Of a stretch of 64,000 bases of DNA, positions 24,790-34,183 are shown piece by piece. The stretch spans positions 1,550,001 through 1,614,000 of the forward strand of contig NZ_CP020694.1 of NCBI RefSeq assembly GCF_003611275.1, given 5' to 3'. The position numbers were made by a program, and so were the translations under genes. Each line of letters starts with the position of its first letter. The first letter of the stretch is position 1. Source of the stretch: Sulfitobacter sp. D7 (lineage in GTDB: Bacteria; Pseudomonadota; Alphaproteobacteria; Rhodobacterales; Rhodobacteraceae). Under the pieces are notes generated by a model that searched no databases, was not told the origin of the DNA, and was given only the letters and a program-made list of their open reading frames with translations.

Positions 24790-27539
24790 TGGTGTCGCTC
24801 AACCAGTTGGTAGCGGTTTGTCTGATGTATGTCGCGGGGCTGTTCATCGTGGCCTTTGCCGCCGAACGCGCGGCCCTGCGCGGGCAGGGCGGCTGGCTGC
24901 TGCGCTCACCGTTGGTCTATACCCTGTCGCTGTCGATCTACTGCACCGCTTGGACCTTTTACGGCGCGGTGGGCTACGCCGCGCGCTCAGGGTTGGAGTA
25001 TGTGACGATCTACCTCGGCCCGTCGCTGGTGATGATCGGCTGGTGGTGGGGCTTGCGACGGCTGGTGCGCATCGGGCGGAGCCACCGGGTGACCTCAATC
25101 GCTGACCTGATTTCGTCGCGCTACGGCAAATCCAACACGCTGGCGATCGTGGTGACGGTCATGGCCGTGATCGGCGTGACGCCCTATATTGCGCTGCAAT
25201 TGCAATCAGTTATCTTGTCTCTGTCGATTTTCGCCGCCCCCGATGTGCCGCTGGCCGAGGCGGGGGGCGATGTCATCAACCGCGGGCAGGCCGCCCTGTG
25301 GGTGGCGGCGGGGCTGACGCTGTTTACGGTGCTTTTCGGCACACGGAACCTGAACGTGAACGAGCGGCACCACGGCGTTGTCATCGCCATCGCGGTGGAG
25401 GCTGTGGTCAAGCTGCTGGCGCTGGTGGCGGTCGGTATCTACGTGATCTGGGGTCTTGCCGGAGGCTTGGGTGAGACCTTGGCGCGGATCGATGCCTCGG
25501 ACATTGGCCAGTGGGAGGTGCAGGGCAGTCGTTGGGCCGCGCTGACGGTCCTTTCGGGGGCCGCGCTTTTGTGCCTGCCGCGCATGTTTCAGGTGATGGT
25601 CGTTGAGAATGACGACGAGCGCCAGTTGCAGATCGCCAGTTGGGCCTTCCCGCTTTATCTGATGCTGATGAGCCTTTTCGTCGTGCCAATCGCGGTTGTG
25701 GGGCTGGACTTGATGCCTGAAGGCGCGAACCCCGATCTGTTTGTCCTCAGTCTGCCGCTTAGCCAAGGGCAGAACGGGCTGGCGATGCTGTCCTTCTTGG
25801 GCGGTTTTTCCTCGGCCACGTCGATGGTGATCGTCGCCACGCTGGCGCTGTCGACGATGGTCAGCAACCACATCGTCATGCCAATCTGGCTGGCGCTGCG
25901 GCGCGATGGGGCCACGCAGTCGGGAGATGTACGCAATATCGTGATCCTCGCGCGGCGGCTGTCGATCTTTTGCGTGGTAGGCTTGGGCTATCTTTACTAC
26001 CGCGCCTCGGGCGGCAGCGGGGCGCTGGCGGCAATTGGCACGATCTCTTTCGGCGGGGTGGCGCAGTTTTTGCCAGCGATGCTGGGCGGCGTGCTCTGGC
26101 GCGGTGCCACGCGGGCAGGCGCGCTTTGTGGGCTGGGCACGGGTTTTGTGCTCTGGGTTTTCACCATGCTGCTGCCCAGTTTCGGCGCGGATGTGGCATT
26201 GTCGAGCGCGACCTTGGAGAGCGGGCTTTGGGGGCTGGCATGGCTGCGCCCCGAGGCGCTGTTCGGCATCGCCGGGATCGATCCGACCGTGCATGCGGTG
26301 GTCTGGAGCCTTGCGCTGAACACGCTGGTTTTTGTGGTCGTCTCACTTTTCAGTTTCCCCGCGCCGCTGGAGCGGCTTCAGGGCGCGCAATTCGTCAATG
26401 TCTTTGACCACTCCGGCCCGGCGCGGGGGTGGACGGCATCGGTCGCGGGCAGCGAAGACCTGATGATCATGGCGCAGCGGATCTTGGGCGCGCGGGAGGC
26501 GCAGGCGTTTTTCACCCGTGAGGCCGAGCGGCAGGGGCAGGGGCAACGCTTGCCGGAACCCACACCGCGATTCGTGCAGGCGTTGGAGCGGGAGTTGGCG
26601 GCCTCTGTCGGGGCGGCGACGGCCCATGCGATGGTGGCGCAGATCGTCGGCGGGGCGTCTGTTTCGGTGCAAGACCTGCTCGCCGTGGCCGACGAATCCG
26701 CGCAGATGTTGGAGTATTCCAGCCAGCTTGAAACCAAATCGCGCGAGTTGACCGAAACGGCGGCGCAGCTGCGCGCGGCGAATGAAAAGCTCACTCAATT
26801 GTCGCTGCAAAAGGACAGTTTTCTGAGCCAGATCAGCCATGAACTGCGCACGCCGATGACGTCGATCCGATCGTTTTCGGAAATCCTACGCGACGCGCCG
26901 GGTCTCACGGACGCGGATAAGAATCGCTACGCCACGATCATCCACAGCGAGACGATCCGCCTGACCCGGCTCTTGGACGATCTGCTGGACCTGTCTGTGC
27001 TGGAGAACGGGCAGGTGACGCTGAACCAGCGGGAGGGCAAGCTGCGCGATCTGCTTGATCTGGCGGTGACCACTGCGCAGGCCGGGGCCACGCGACCGCT
27101 TAAGGTGCTGCGCGATCCGCAGGCTGAGGATATCACCCTGACCAGCGACCTCGACCGGCTGGTGCAGGTGTTCATCAACCTTGTTACCAATGCGCGCAAA
27201 TACTGCGCTGCAGATCAGCCGCAACTGGTGATCTCGGCACAGGTCACGGCGCAGGGGCTGGTGATCGATTTCGTCGACAACGGCCACGGGATCGACGCGG
27301 GCTCAGAGGCGCTGATTTTCGAGAAATTTTCGCGCATCACCGGAGAGGGCGATGGCGCGGGGCTCGGCCTTGCCATCTGTCGCGAGATCATGTGCCGCTT
27401 GGGCGGCGAGATCAGCTTTTTGGGGAATGTGCCCGGCACGGCGTTCCGGGTGCAATTGCCGCAGAGCGTCCTGACACCGCCTGCAAAGGACACCGGCCCA
27501 GTAGTCGGCCCCGTGGTCGGGGCCGATACGCGGTCTTAG
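24789..27539 (+). CDS. SLC5/PutP-type symporter fused to sensor histidine kinase (CrbS-like)
   Basis: The 916-residue protein combines a sodium:solute symporter domain (about residues 1-530, twelve or more helices, e.g. YCTAWTFYGAVGYAARSGLEY) and a linker region. A coiled segment (about 640-675) leads into a histidine kinase. The phosphorylatable histidine is H684 in LSQISHELRTPMTSIRSF. The ATP-binding motifs are NLVTNARKYC, VDNGHGID and GAGLGLAICREI. Relatives such as CrbS and CbrA sense acetate or histidine uptake. The ScfR-type gene nearby suggests a short-chain acid as input, which is inference. Its stop overlaps the convergent gene. Confidence 0.9.
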   Translation: MVSLNQLVAVCLMYVAGLFIVAFAAERAALRGQGGWLLRSPLVYTLSLSIYCTAWTFYGAVGYAARSGLEYVTIYLGPSLVMIGWWWGLRRLVRIGRSHRVTSIADLISSRYGKSNTLAIVVTVMAVIGVTPYIALQLQSVILSLSIFAAPDVPLAEAGGDVINRGQAALWVAAGLTLFTVLFGTRNLNVNERHHGVVIAIAVEAVVKLLALVAVGIYVIWGLAGGLGETLARIDASDIGQWEVQGSRWAALTVLSGAALLCLPRMFQVMVVENDDERQLQIASWAFPLYLMLMSLFVVPIAVVGLDLMPEGANPDLFVLSLPLSQGQNGLAMLSFLGGFSSATSMVIVATLALSTMVSNHIVMPIWLALRRDGATQSGDVRNIVILARRLSIFCVVGLGYLYYRASGGSGALAAIGTISFGGVAQFLPAMLGGVLWRGATRAGALCGLGTGFVLWVFTMLLPSFGADVALSSATLESGLWGLAWLRPEALFGIAGIDPTVHAVVWSLALNTLVFVVVSLFSFPAPLERLQGAQFVNVFDHSGPARGWTASVAGSEDLMIMAQRILGAREAQAFFTREAERQGQGQRLPEPTPRFVQALERELAASVGAATAHAMVAQIVGGASVSVQDLLAVADESAQMLEYSSQLETKSRELTETAAQLRAANEKLTQLSLQKDSFLSQISHELRTPMTSIRSFSEILRDAPGLTDADKNRYATIIHSETIRLTRLLDDLLDLSVLENGQVTLNQREGKLRDLLDLAVTTAQAGATRPLKVLRDPQAEDITLTSDLDRLVQVFINLVTNARKYCAADQPQLVISAQVTAQGLVIDFVDNGHGIDAGSEALIFEKFSRITGEGDGAGLGLAICREIMCRLGGEISFLGNVPGTAFRVQLPQSVLTPPAKDTGPVVGPVVGADTRS

Positions 27540-27958
27540 CTGTAGCTCTGGCCCAGCATCGGGCGCATGTTTTCAAGGTCATAGCCCCCCTGACGCGCCG
27601 CTTCGATGATCGCGTCGCTGTCCATCTCACCGGCTTGACCCAAGGCCCAAGCGATGGTCGAACGGGTGCCGGAGGCGCAATAGGCCAGCACGGTGTCATC
27701 CGTCTCGACCCCAAGGGCGCGGTTGTTGGCAATGACATCGGGGGTCATGGTCTGATGGGTCAGCGGTTGCTCGGCAAAGGCGATGCCCGCCGCTTCGGCC
27801 GCGTCGCGCATGGCGGCGGCTTGATGGCTGGGCGGCACTTCCGCATCGGGGCGGTTGCACAGAATGCGGGTGATGCCATGAGCGCGCAGGCTTTCCATGT
27901 CACCGGGCTCGATCTGCGGGGCGACGAAATAGCGGGGGGTGATTTGGCGAATATCCAT
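27536..27958 (-). CDS. TIGR01244/DUF442 sulfurtransferase-phosphatase-like protein
   Basis: The 140-residue protein has the dual-specificity-phosphatase-like fold of the TIGR01244 family. The P-loop is AYCASGTRST with nucleophile C94. The N-terminal pattern is MDIRQITPRYFVAPQIEPGD, with NRPDAEVP following. The family is the N-terminal domain of Blh, a sulfur-metabolism protein regulated by BigR, and is often annotated as a sulfurtransferase. No Blh lactamase-like domain is attached here. It overlaps the kinase gene tail-to-tail by 4 bases. The chemical role is unproven. Confidence 0.8.
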   Translation of the reverse strand: MDIRQITPRYFVAPQIEPGDMESLRAHGITRILCNRPDAEVPPSHQAAAMRDAAEAAGIAFAEQPLTHQTMTPDVIANNRALGVETDDTVLAYCASGTRSTIAWALGQAGEMDSDAIIEAARQGGYDLENMRPMLGQSYS

Positions 27959-28026
27959 GCGTCGATTTAAGCAGATGCAGCGGCCCTGTCCAGAGACGGC
28001 TAAGACCCGCCGCGACCGCCCGCCGA

Positions 28027-28266
28027 TCAGCCCAGAGAGATGCCCAAAATCACCATCATCAGGCCGATGACGGATAGAAACAGCGCGCCCATGTTCAACG
28101 GCACCACTTTGCGCAATACAACGCGCATCGCCTCATCGTCCAGCTGCGCGCGTTTGGCACGGCTCACTTTGACGATGCACCAGCCAAGACCGAGCAATCC
28201 CAGAAGGGACAGACCCGCGCCGCCCCAGACCATGAGATCGAAAATAGATGTGTTTGCGCTTTCCAT
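28027..28266 (-). CDS. Small two-helix membrane protein, function unknown
   Basis: The 79-residue protein has two membrane helices (DLMVWGGAGLSLLGLLGLGWCIVKV and the C-terminal LNMGALFLSVIGLMMVILGISLG). A basic/acidic loop (RAKRAQLDDEAMRVVLRKVV) lies between them. The MESANTS start was chosen because the longer reading adds an unrelated polar segment. No family is recognised; the composition is typical of conserved Rhodobacteraceae membrane proteins. It stands alone, divergent from gapR. Confidence 0.65.
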   Translation of the reverse strand: MESANTSIFDLMVWGGAGLSLLGLLGLGWCIVKVSRAKRAQLDDEAMRVVLRKVVPLNMGALFLSVIGLMMVILGISLG

Positions 28267-28374
28267 GGCGGCAGAGCTACGCCAAACCGCCAAGGGGGGC
28301 AAGTCCCGCTTGCGGGCTGGGCATCCAGCCTGTAGTCACACCCGCCAGAGCCAGCCAATCCGTGAGGACTTTCC

Positions 28375-28659
28375 ATGAGCGATACCAGCACCAACCCCGA
28401 TGTCGTCGAATCCCAAGGCGATGCGACCTACCGGGTCACCGCCAATGAGCTGCGCCAGTTCGTCGAGCGGATCGAGCGTTTGGACGCCGAAAAGAAAGAC
28501 CTCGCCGAGCAGCAAAAAGAGGTGATGTCCGAAGCGAAATCGCGCGGCTACGACACCAAAGTGCTGCGCAAGGTGATCGCCCTGCGCAAGCGTGACAAGG
28601 ACGACATCGCCGAAGAAGAAGCGGTGATGGAGATGTATAAAGAAGCCTTGGGCATGTGA
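28375..28659 (+). CDS. gapR: GapR (DUF2312) nucleoid-associated protein
   Basis: The 94-residue coiled-coil protein matches the DUF2312/UPF0335 pattern: ANELRQFVERIERLDAEKKDLAEQQKEVMSEAKSRGYDTKVLRKVIALRKRDKDD. In Caulobacter GapR tetramers clamp overtwisted AT-rich DNA ahead of replication and transcription forks and stimulate gyrase and topoisomerase IV. The basic C-terminal helix residues that contact DNA (KVLRKVIALRKRDKDD) are present. It is monocistronic and of full length. The 5' region has no other gene. Confidence 0.88.
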   Translation: MSDTSTNPDVVESQGDATYRVTANELRQFVERIERLDAEKKDLAEQQKEVMSEAKSRGYDTKVLRKVIALRKRDKDDIAEEEAVMEMYKEALGM

Positions 28660-28725
28660 GCGCCCGGCCGCAGCGGAACTGAATTTTCCGCGCGGCCTTG
28701 AATGCCTGTCACCCGTGCCCATTTG

Positions 28726-28781
28726 CATCGGGCGTCTGCGCGGTCTCCGCGACGCCCGATGGTCTGAGACCGGTGAGTTTT
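28726..28781 (+). other. Long stem-loops between gapR and the antiporter gene
   Basis: An 11-bp perfect stem (CATCGGGCGTC / GACGCCCGATG) has a 14-base loop that can pair further (GCG/CGC). It is followed by a GGTC-TGA-GACC hairpin and then TTTTTTC just before the GTG start. It may be the gapR terminator, a structured leader of the antiporter mRNA, or both. It did not match a riboswitch motif known to me. Confidence 0.45.
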
Positions 28782-28785
28782 TCTC

Positions 28786-29706
28786 GTGAACATTCTGTTT
28801 GTCCTTAGCGGTTTGCTGGGGCTCGTGCTCGGTGGTGAGTATCTGGTGCGCGGTGCGGTGGCGCTGGCGCAGCGGGTTGGGCTATCGCCACTGGTGATCG
28901 GTCTGACGGTCGTGGGGTTTGGCACTTCGGCGCCTGAATTGGTGACTTCTGTTCAGGCGGCTTTGCTGGGGGCACCGGACATCGCGCTTGGCAATGTCGT
29001 CGGGTCGAACATCGCGAATATTCTGCTGATTCTCGGCCTTGCCGCACTAATCGCGCCGATTGGCATCGCGCGGCGCAGCTTTGCGCGCGACGGGACAGTG
29101 ATGCTGGCGGCAAGCTTGCTTTGTCTGGGCCTCGTGATGCTGGGCCGCATCGACCGGCTGGCGGGGATTTTGGCCCTCGTGGGGTTGGCGACCTACCTGA
29201 TTTATACCTTTCGCAGTGATCGAAACAGCCAGCAGGCGGCGGAGCCTTTGCCGGATCAAGCACGGATCGGGCTGGCGTTATTGTGGTTGTTGGGTGGGCT
29301 GGTTCTAACCATCGTCTCGGCTCGGTTTTTGGTCACGGGATCGGTCGCCTTGGCGCAGGCCGTGGGGCTCTCTGAGGCGGTGATCGGGTTGACCATCGTG
29401 GCAGTGGGGACTTCGATGCCGGAATTGGTCACATCGGTCATCGCCGCCCGGCGCGGGCAGAGCGATGTGGCTTTGGGCAACGTGGTCGGCTCCAATATCT
29501 TTAACATCCTTGGTGTGCTGGGGGTCACGGCGGTGATCCAGCCGGTCAATGTGGCCGCTCAGATCGCCACACTCGACATCTGGGTGATGCTGGGGGCCAG
29601 CGTGGCGCTGATCGCCTGCGCGGCCTTTGGCGGGCGCGTGACGCGCGGTCAGGGGGCGGCCTTTGCATTGGCCTATGCGGGCTATATTGCGGTGCTCTTG
29701 GTCTGA
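28786..29706 (+). CDS. CaCA-family calcium/sodium antiporter (YrbG-like)
   Basis: The 306-residue integral membrane protein has two homologous halves. Each carries the exchanger alpha-repeat, [21 protein letters not shown]...[11 protein letters not shown] and [20 protein letters not shown]...[11 protein letters not shown]. The duplication, about ten helices and short length fit prokaryotic K+-independent Na+/Ca2+ exchangers. It exports calcium at the cost of sodium entry. The start is a GTG immediately after a TTTTTTC stretch, with only a weak upstream Shine-Dalgarno, so expression may be controlled by leader structure. Confidence 0.92.
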   Translation: MNILFVLSGLLGLVLGGEYLVRGAVALAQRVGLSPLVIGLTVVGFGTSAPELVTSVQAALLGAPDIALGNVVGSNIANILLILGLAALIAPIGIARRSFARDGTVMLAASLLCLGLVMLGRIDRLAGILALVGLATYLIYTFRSDRNSQQAAEPLPDQARIGLALLWLLGGLVLTIVSARFLVTGSVALAQAVGLSEAVIGLTIVAVGTSMPELVTSVIAARRGQSDVALGNVVGSNIFNILGVLGVTAVIQPVNVAAQIATLDIWVMLGASVALIACAAFGGRVTRGQGAAFALAYAGYIAVLLV

Positions 29707-29860
29707 GGTCTGGGCGGGTTCCGCCGTAGGGGCGGGGGCGTTTTCTGCGGATGTGGTGCGATGGACCGCGGACCCCCTTGCGCAGGCGGTTCAACCCCCA
29801 TAGAAGGGCACAAATTTTCGCCCGCGCCCCCGCCGCGCGGCCTTACCCTATGGAGCACAC

Positions 29861-31192
29861 ATGCAGGTCAACGAGACGCTGAACGAAGGTCTGAAACGCG
29901 GTTACAACATCACCGTGACCGCCGCCGAACTCGAAGCCAAGGTCAACGAAAAGCTGGCCGAAGCGCAGCCCGAAGTCGAGATGAAGGGCTTCCGCAAGGG
30001 CAAGGTTCCCATGGCGCTGTTGAAAAAGCAGTTCGGCCAGCGGATCATGGGCGAAGCGATGCAGGAAAGCATCGATGGCGCCATGGCAGAGCATTTTGAG
30101 ACGTCCGGCGACCGCCCCGCAATGCAGCCCGAGGTCAAAATGACCAATGAGGACTGGAAAGAAGGCGACGACGTCGAAGTCTCCATGGCTTACGAAAAGC
30201 TGCCCGAAATTCCCGAGGTTGATCTGAGCAAGATCGAACTGGAAAAGATGGTGGTCAAGGCCGATGACGCCGCCGTCGAAGAAGCCCTGGCAAGCCTTGC
30301 CGAAACCGCACAAGACTTCAAAGCCCGCAAAGAGGGCGCCAAGGCGGAAGATGGCGATCAGGTTGTGATCGACTTCAAAGGCTCCGTCGACGGTGAAGAA
30401 TTCGAAGGTGGCGCTGCCGAAGATTACCCGCTGGTTCTGGGCTCCAACTCCTTCATCCCCGGCTTTGAAGAGCAGCTGGTCGGCGTTAAGGCGGGCGAAG
30501 AAAAGTCCGTCGTCGTGAACTTCCCCGAAGAGTATCAGGCCGAGCATCTGGCCGGTAAGGAAGCGACCTTCGCTTGCACCGTCAAAGAAGTGAAAGAGCC
30601 CGTCGCTGCTGAAGTGAACGACGAGATGGCAAAGAAATTCGGTGCCGAGGATCTCGACGCGCTGAAAGGTCAGATCGCCGAGCGTCTGGAAGCGGAATAC
30701 GCCGGTGCCTCGCGCGCCGTGATGAAGCGTAACCTGTTGGACGCGCTGGACAAAGAAGTCAGCTTTGACCTGCCGCCCTCGCTGGTTGACGCCGAAGCCA
30801 AGCAGATCGCACATCAGCTGTGGCACGAGGAAAACCCTGACGTAGAAGGCCACGATCACCCCGAGATCGAGCCCTCAGACGAGCACAAGACACTGGCCGA
30901 GCGCCGTGTGCGTCTTGGCCTGCTGCTGGCCGAACTGGGCCAGAAGGCCGACGTTCAGGTGACCGACGCCGAGATGACCCAAGCGATCATGAACCAGGCG
31001 CGTCAGTACCCGGGTCAAGAGCGCCAGTTCTTTGAATTCGTTCAGCAAAACCAACAGATGCAGCAGCAGATGCGCGCGCCGATCTTTGAGGACAAGGTTG
31101 TCGATCACGTGGTCGAACAGGCCAAAGTGACCGAGAAAGAAATCTCGAAAGAAGAGCTGCAGAAGGCTGTTGAGGAACTGGAAGACGAATAA
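29861..31192 (+). CDS. tig: Trigger factor, ribosome-associated chaperone and prolyl isomerase
   Basis: The 443-residue protein has the three trigger-factor regions. The ribosome-binding N-terminal domain has the signature [17 protein letters not shown]. The FKBP-type isomerase domain spans about residues 160-245 ([21 protein letters not shown]). The C-terminal helical substrate-binding arms follow. It binds nascent chains at the ribosome exit tunnel. A good terminator lies 28 bases after the stop. It is monocistronic here, with clpP-clpX far away rather than adjacent as in E. coli. Confidence 0.96.
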   Translation: MQVNETLNEGLKRGYNITVTAAELEAKVNEKLAEAQPEVEMKGFRKGKVPMALLKKQFGQRIMGEAMQESIDGAMAEHFETSGDRPAMQPEVKMTNEDWKEGDDVEVSMAYEKLPEIPEVDLSKIELEKMVVKADDAAVEEALASLAETAQDFKARKEGAKAEDGDQVVIDFKGSVDGEEFEGGAAEDYPLVLGSNSFIPGFEEQLVGVKAGEEKSVVVNFPEEYQAEHLAGKEATFACTVKEVKEPVAAEVNDEMAKKFGAEDLDALKGQIAERLEAEYAGASRAVMKRNLLDALDKEVSFDLPPSLVDAEAKQIAHQLWHEENPDVEGHDHPEIEPSDEHKTLAERRVRLGLLLAELGQKADVQVTDAEMTQAIMNQARQYPGQERQFFEFVQQNQQMQQQMRAPIFEDKVVDHVVEQAKVTEKEISKEELQKAVEELEDE

Positions 31193-31219
31193 GTCTTACC
31201 GGATCGGATTACGGGGCAG

Positions 31220-31250
31220 GGGCGACGGGCAACCGTCGCCCTTGTTTCGT
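31220..31250 (+). terminator. Rho-independent terminator of tig
   Basis: A 9-bp perfect stem (GGGCGACGG / CCGTCGCCC) with a GCAA tetraloop is followed by TTGTTTCGTTT. It closes the trigger factor transcript. Confidence 0.85.
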
Positions 31251-31293
31251 TTGGGGGGTGTTGTTGTTGAAATGGGCCGTCCGGCGGGATGGC

Positions 31294-31582
31294 GGGCATC
31301 ACCCTCAGTTGCAGAGGGCGGTTTCGCTATGTCCAAACTTGGCAGTGGTGAGAGTCGGTTTGCTGGCCTTCTTGCCGCCTCCAATGACTGAGCCAGAAGG
31401 TTTACCGAACCTTGGCAGGAACATCAGCCACGGATCACAGATGTCCCGCCCCGGTGGTACACCGGGCATCGCTTTCCCTCCGGAGGGCGATTTTGCAACG
31501 TCAGATGGTTGGCGCGTTAGCGGTTTCGGCATATTACCGGGGAACCCAAGCGTAGCAACGCCCCCCGGGGAGGGTGATGCCC
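31294..31582. repeat. 289-bp non-coding element with 13-bp terminal inverted repeats
   Basis: The 474-base gap between tig and cpdB holds no convincing gene. Within it, GGGCATCACCCTC at 31294-31306 is repeated exactly as its reverse complement at 31570-31582. Between them lie several perfect small hairpins: CCCGGTG-GTA-CACCGGG near 31452, CCCTCCGGAGGG near 31478 and AAGGTT-TACCG-AACCTT near 31399. It could be a miniature inverted-repeat element, a structured RNA, or a decayed insertion. No target duplication is obvious. Short reading frames on both strands are low-complexity and lack start signals. Confidence 0.4.
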
Positions 31583-31666
31583 TCTGTGGCAACGTCGAAA
31601 CTTGAGTGGCGGCGGAGAGAGGCGGCCCGCTGTGGGCCACCCCCGACAGGCAAGGCTTCGTACAGC

Positions 31667-33625
31667 TTACAACGTGATCCGGAACTGGGCGAAGCCGTTT
31701 TCCGTATCGCTGACCTGCTCCATCGCCACGCCGGTCACCTCATCCACGTAATCCGCGGCCTTCGGTCCGGTTTCGAACATCACGCTGGTGCCCTCCATCG
31801 GGGCAAAGCGCCAGTTGCCATCGGCGCGGGGGCTGATGGTGCCTTTTTCGACGATATAGCGCACAATCACATCGCGGTTGGTGTCGGGCCCTTCAAAGAC
31901 GATGGTATCGCCCTTCGCGCCGGGGAATGCGCCGCCACCGCTGGCGCGGTAGTTGTTGGTGGCGATGATGAATTCGGCATTGGGATCAAGCGGTTGCCCT
32001 TCGAACTCAAGGTTCACGATCCGGTTCGCCTCAGAGTTCGCCACGGTTCCCTTGGGGCCGAATTTGGACGGCTGGCTGAGGTCGATCTGATAGCTTACGC
32101 CGTCGATCACATCGAAGTTGTAGCTGGGGAACTCTGGGTTCAGCAGCGGCTGGTTGGCCTCGCCGGGGGTGATCTGGTTGAACATGCCCGCTGACCGCTC
32201 AAGCCAATCCTTCACCTGCGCACCGGTGACGCGCACGGCGCGGGCGGTGTTGGGATAGAGGTAGAGGTCAGCCACATTCTTGATCGCCACATCACCCTTG
32301 GGGACATCGGTGTAATACTCTGGCCCGCCCCGGCCACCGGCCTTGAAGGGGGCGGCGGCAGACAGGATCGGCAGCCCCTCATGCTCGGTCCCTTTCAGCA
32401 TCTGTGCGATGTACCAGCGCTGCGCGTTTGAGACGACCTGCACCGACGGATCATCGGCCACCAGCGCGAAATAGCTGTGTAGATTGGCGTCGGTCTTGCC
32501 CACGGCGCGGCGGACATAGGCGAGCGTTTCGTCATGGTCTTGCTGAACCGAGGCCAGAACCTCTGCGTCGCTTTCCACCAGCGGCATGACCGAGCGGTCT
32601 TCGTTGCGCTGCGAAATGGCCCGCGCCTCGGCGCTGTGGCTGGCGATGCGCCAACCGCCCGCGTCGCGTTCCAACATCAGGTCGATAAGGCCCAGATGGC
32701 TGCCCCAGAAGCCGCCCATGGTGGCGGGCTTGCCGTGGATCGTGCCGGCGCTCACATCCACGCCGGGATAGTCCGCATAGCTGCCCGAGGGGAAGACGAG
32801 GTGGCTGTGCCCGGTCATGATGGCGTCGATCCCGTCAACGGCGGCGAGGGGGACGGAAGCGTTCTCCATCATGTCTTCTTCTTTGGCGGCCCCAATGCCC
32901 GAATGCGACAGCGCGATGATGATATCGGCGCCAGCCTCTTTCATCTGCGGCACCCAAGCGCGGGCGGTCTCGAGGATGTCGCGCGCCTGCACTTTGCCTT
33001 CGAGATGGCGGCGGTCCCATGCCATGATCTGCGGCGGGACAAAGCCGATGATGCCGATCTTGATTGGATGGGCCTCGCCCGCGCCATCGGTCAACATTCG
33101 GTCCAGTAAGACATAGGGTTTGACCAGCGTGTCATCGTCACTGGGCTTGGCCCCGACCTTTTTGACGACATTGGCGCTGACCACCGGGAAGTCGGCCCCG
33201 GCGAGGGATTTCATCAAGAAATCAAGCCCGTAGTTGAATTCATGATTGCCCAAGGTCGAGGCGTCAAAGCCAAGCGTATTCATCGCTTGGATCACCGGAT
33301 GCATGTCGCCTTCTTTCATGCCGCGCTCATAGGCGATGTAGTCGCCCATCGGGTTGCCCTGCAGGAAGTCGCCGTTGTCGAGCATCAGCGTATTGGTCGC
33401 CTCGGCGCGGATCGACTTGACGATGCTGGCGGTGCGGGAAAGCCCGACGGTGTCGACCTCTTTGTCGGCGTAATAGTCATAGGGAAAGACATGCACATGC
33501 AGATCCGTCGTCTCCATCAGTCGCAGGTGCGCTTGATTGGCGGCAGCGCGGAGAGAGAAGGGGTGAAGGGCCAGCAGTCCGGCAGAGCCGGCGAGAAAGT
33601 GACGGCGGTTGAGGCGGAGGGTCAT
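31667..33625 (-). CDS. cpdB: CpdB-like 2',3'-cyclic-nucleotide 2'-phosphodiesterase/3'-nucleotidase
   Basis: The 652-residue periplasmic enzyme has a Tat signal (NRRHFLAGSAGLLAL). Its N-terminal metallophosphatase domain has ETTDLHVHVFPYDYY, LMLDNGDFLQGNPMGDY, TLGNHEFNYG, IALSHSG and IMTGHSHLVFP. The C-terminal 5'-nucleotidase domain includes the nucleoside-stacking LNPEFPSYNFDVIDGVSYQIDLS. It breaks down cyclic and 3'-nucleotides for phosphate and nucleoside salvage. DLHVHVFPYDYY distinguishes CpdB from UshA. It shares a superfamily with SoxB, encoded 25 kb away. Confidence 0.93.
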   Translation of the reverse strand: MTLRLNRRHFLAGSAGLLALHPFSLRAAANQAHLRLMETTDLHVHVFPYDYYADKEVDTVGLSRTASIVKSIRAEATNTLMLDNGDFLQGNPMGDYIAYERGMKEGDMHPVIQAMNTLGFDASTLGNHEFNYGLDFLMKSLAGADFPVVSANVVKKVGAKPSDDDTLVKPYVLLDRMLTDGAGEAHPIKIGIIGFVPPQIMAWDRRHLEGKVQARDILETARAWVPQMKEAGADIIIALSHSGIGAAKEEDMMENASVPLAAVDGIDAIMTGHSHLVFPSGSYADYPGVDVSAGTIHGKPATMGGFWGSHLGLIDLMLERDAGGWRIASHSAEARAISQRNEDRSVMPLVESDAEVLASVQQDHDETLAYVRRAVGKTDANLHSYFALVADDPSVQVVSNAQRWYIAQMLKGTEHEGLPILSAAAPFKAGGRGGPEYYTDVPKGDVAIKNVADLYLYPNTARAVRVTGAQVKDWLERSAGMFNQITPGEANQPLLNPEFPSYNFDVIDGVSYQIDLSQPSKFGPKGTVANSEANRIVNLEFEGQPLDPNAEFIIATNNYRASGGGAFPGAKGDTIVFEGPDTNRDVIVRYIVEKGTISPRADGNWRFAPMEGTSVMFETGPKAADYVDEVTGVAMEQVSDTENGFAQFRITL

Positions 33626-33697
33626 GCGGCGTTCCTTCTTAACGTGATTAACACCTACCTGCGGCGAAGCGAGAGGCCGCGCAAGCCTAAAAATTAA

Positions 33698-34183
33698 TCA
33701 CCCGCCCCTCAGGCCGGTTTCCACCAGCATACCGCGTTTCTTGGCTTCGTAATAATAGCCGCGGGCGTACCACTTGATGGCGGTGCCGTGGTCTCCGTCG
33801 GACAAAAGCCAAGCGCCGCGCAGGTATTTCAGGGCGTATTTCAGATTGGTGTCGGCGTCCAAAAGGTCAGACGCGCTGCCTTGGAACCCCATGGAGCGGG
33901 CGGTGGCGGGCAGGATTTGCAGCAGGCCGTAATATGGGCCGTTGCGGGCGCGCGGGTTATGGGTGCTTTCGCGGATGGCCAGACGATGAACCAGAGGGCG
34001 CGGCAGATCGTAGAAGTCGGCCCAGTGGTTGATCTTGCGCCGCAGGTCGGGTGTCTCATTCGGGTGCAGGGGCAGGGCCGGGCGCTGCGGGGGCGTGGGA
34101 GAGACTTCGGGCGCAGCGCTGCACGCGGTGATCGTACTGGCAGCGATGAAAGAGAGAAACATGCGGCGTGTTGTCTGAGGCAT
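33698..34183 (-). CDS. Lytic transglycosylase (SLT domain) lipoprotein
   Basis: The 161-residue protein has a signal sequence ending in a lipobox-like ITACS, a short proline-rich spacer and an SLT-type transglycosylase domain. The catalytic glutamate is in LAIRESTHNPRARNGPYYGLLQILPATARSMGF, followed by LKYALKYLRGA. It should cleave peptidoglycan glycan strands with 1,6-anhydro-muramic acid formation. The enzyme is small, one domain only. Its partner genes are not in the window, and it lies 72 bases beyond the cpdB start, possibly in the same operon. Confidence 0.87.
   Translation of the reverse strand: MPQTTRRMFLSFIAASTITACSAAPEVSPTPPQRPALPLHPNETPDLRRKINHWADFYDLPRPLVHRLAIRESTHNPRARNGPYYGLLQILPATARSMGFQGSASDLLDADTNLKYALKYLRGAWLLSDGDHGTAIKWYARGYYYEAKKRGMLVETGLRGG

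Noticed and set aside
28726..28781. yybP-ykoY manganese riboswitch
   Set aside because: The conserved loop sequences of that riboswitch were not found; only unspecific stems are visible.
31258..31640. Short reading frames on both strands of the tig-cpdB gap
   Set aside because: They lack ribosome-binding sites, have proline/glycine-rich irregular composition and overlap the inverted-repeat element. A non-coding reading fits better.
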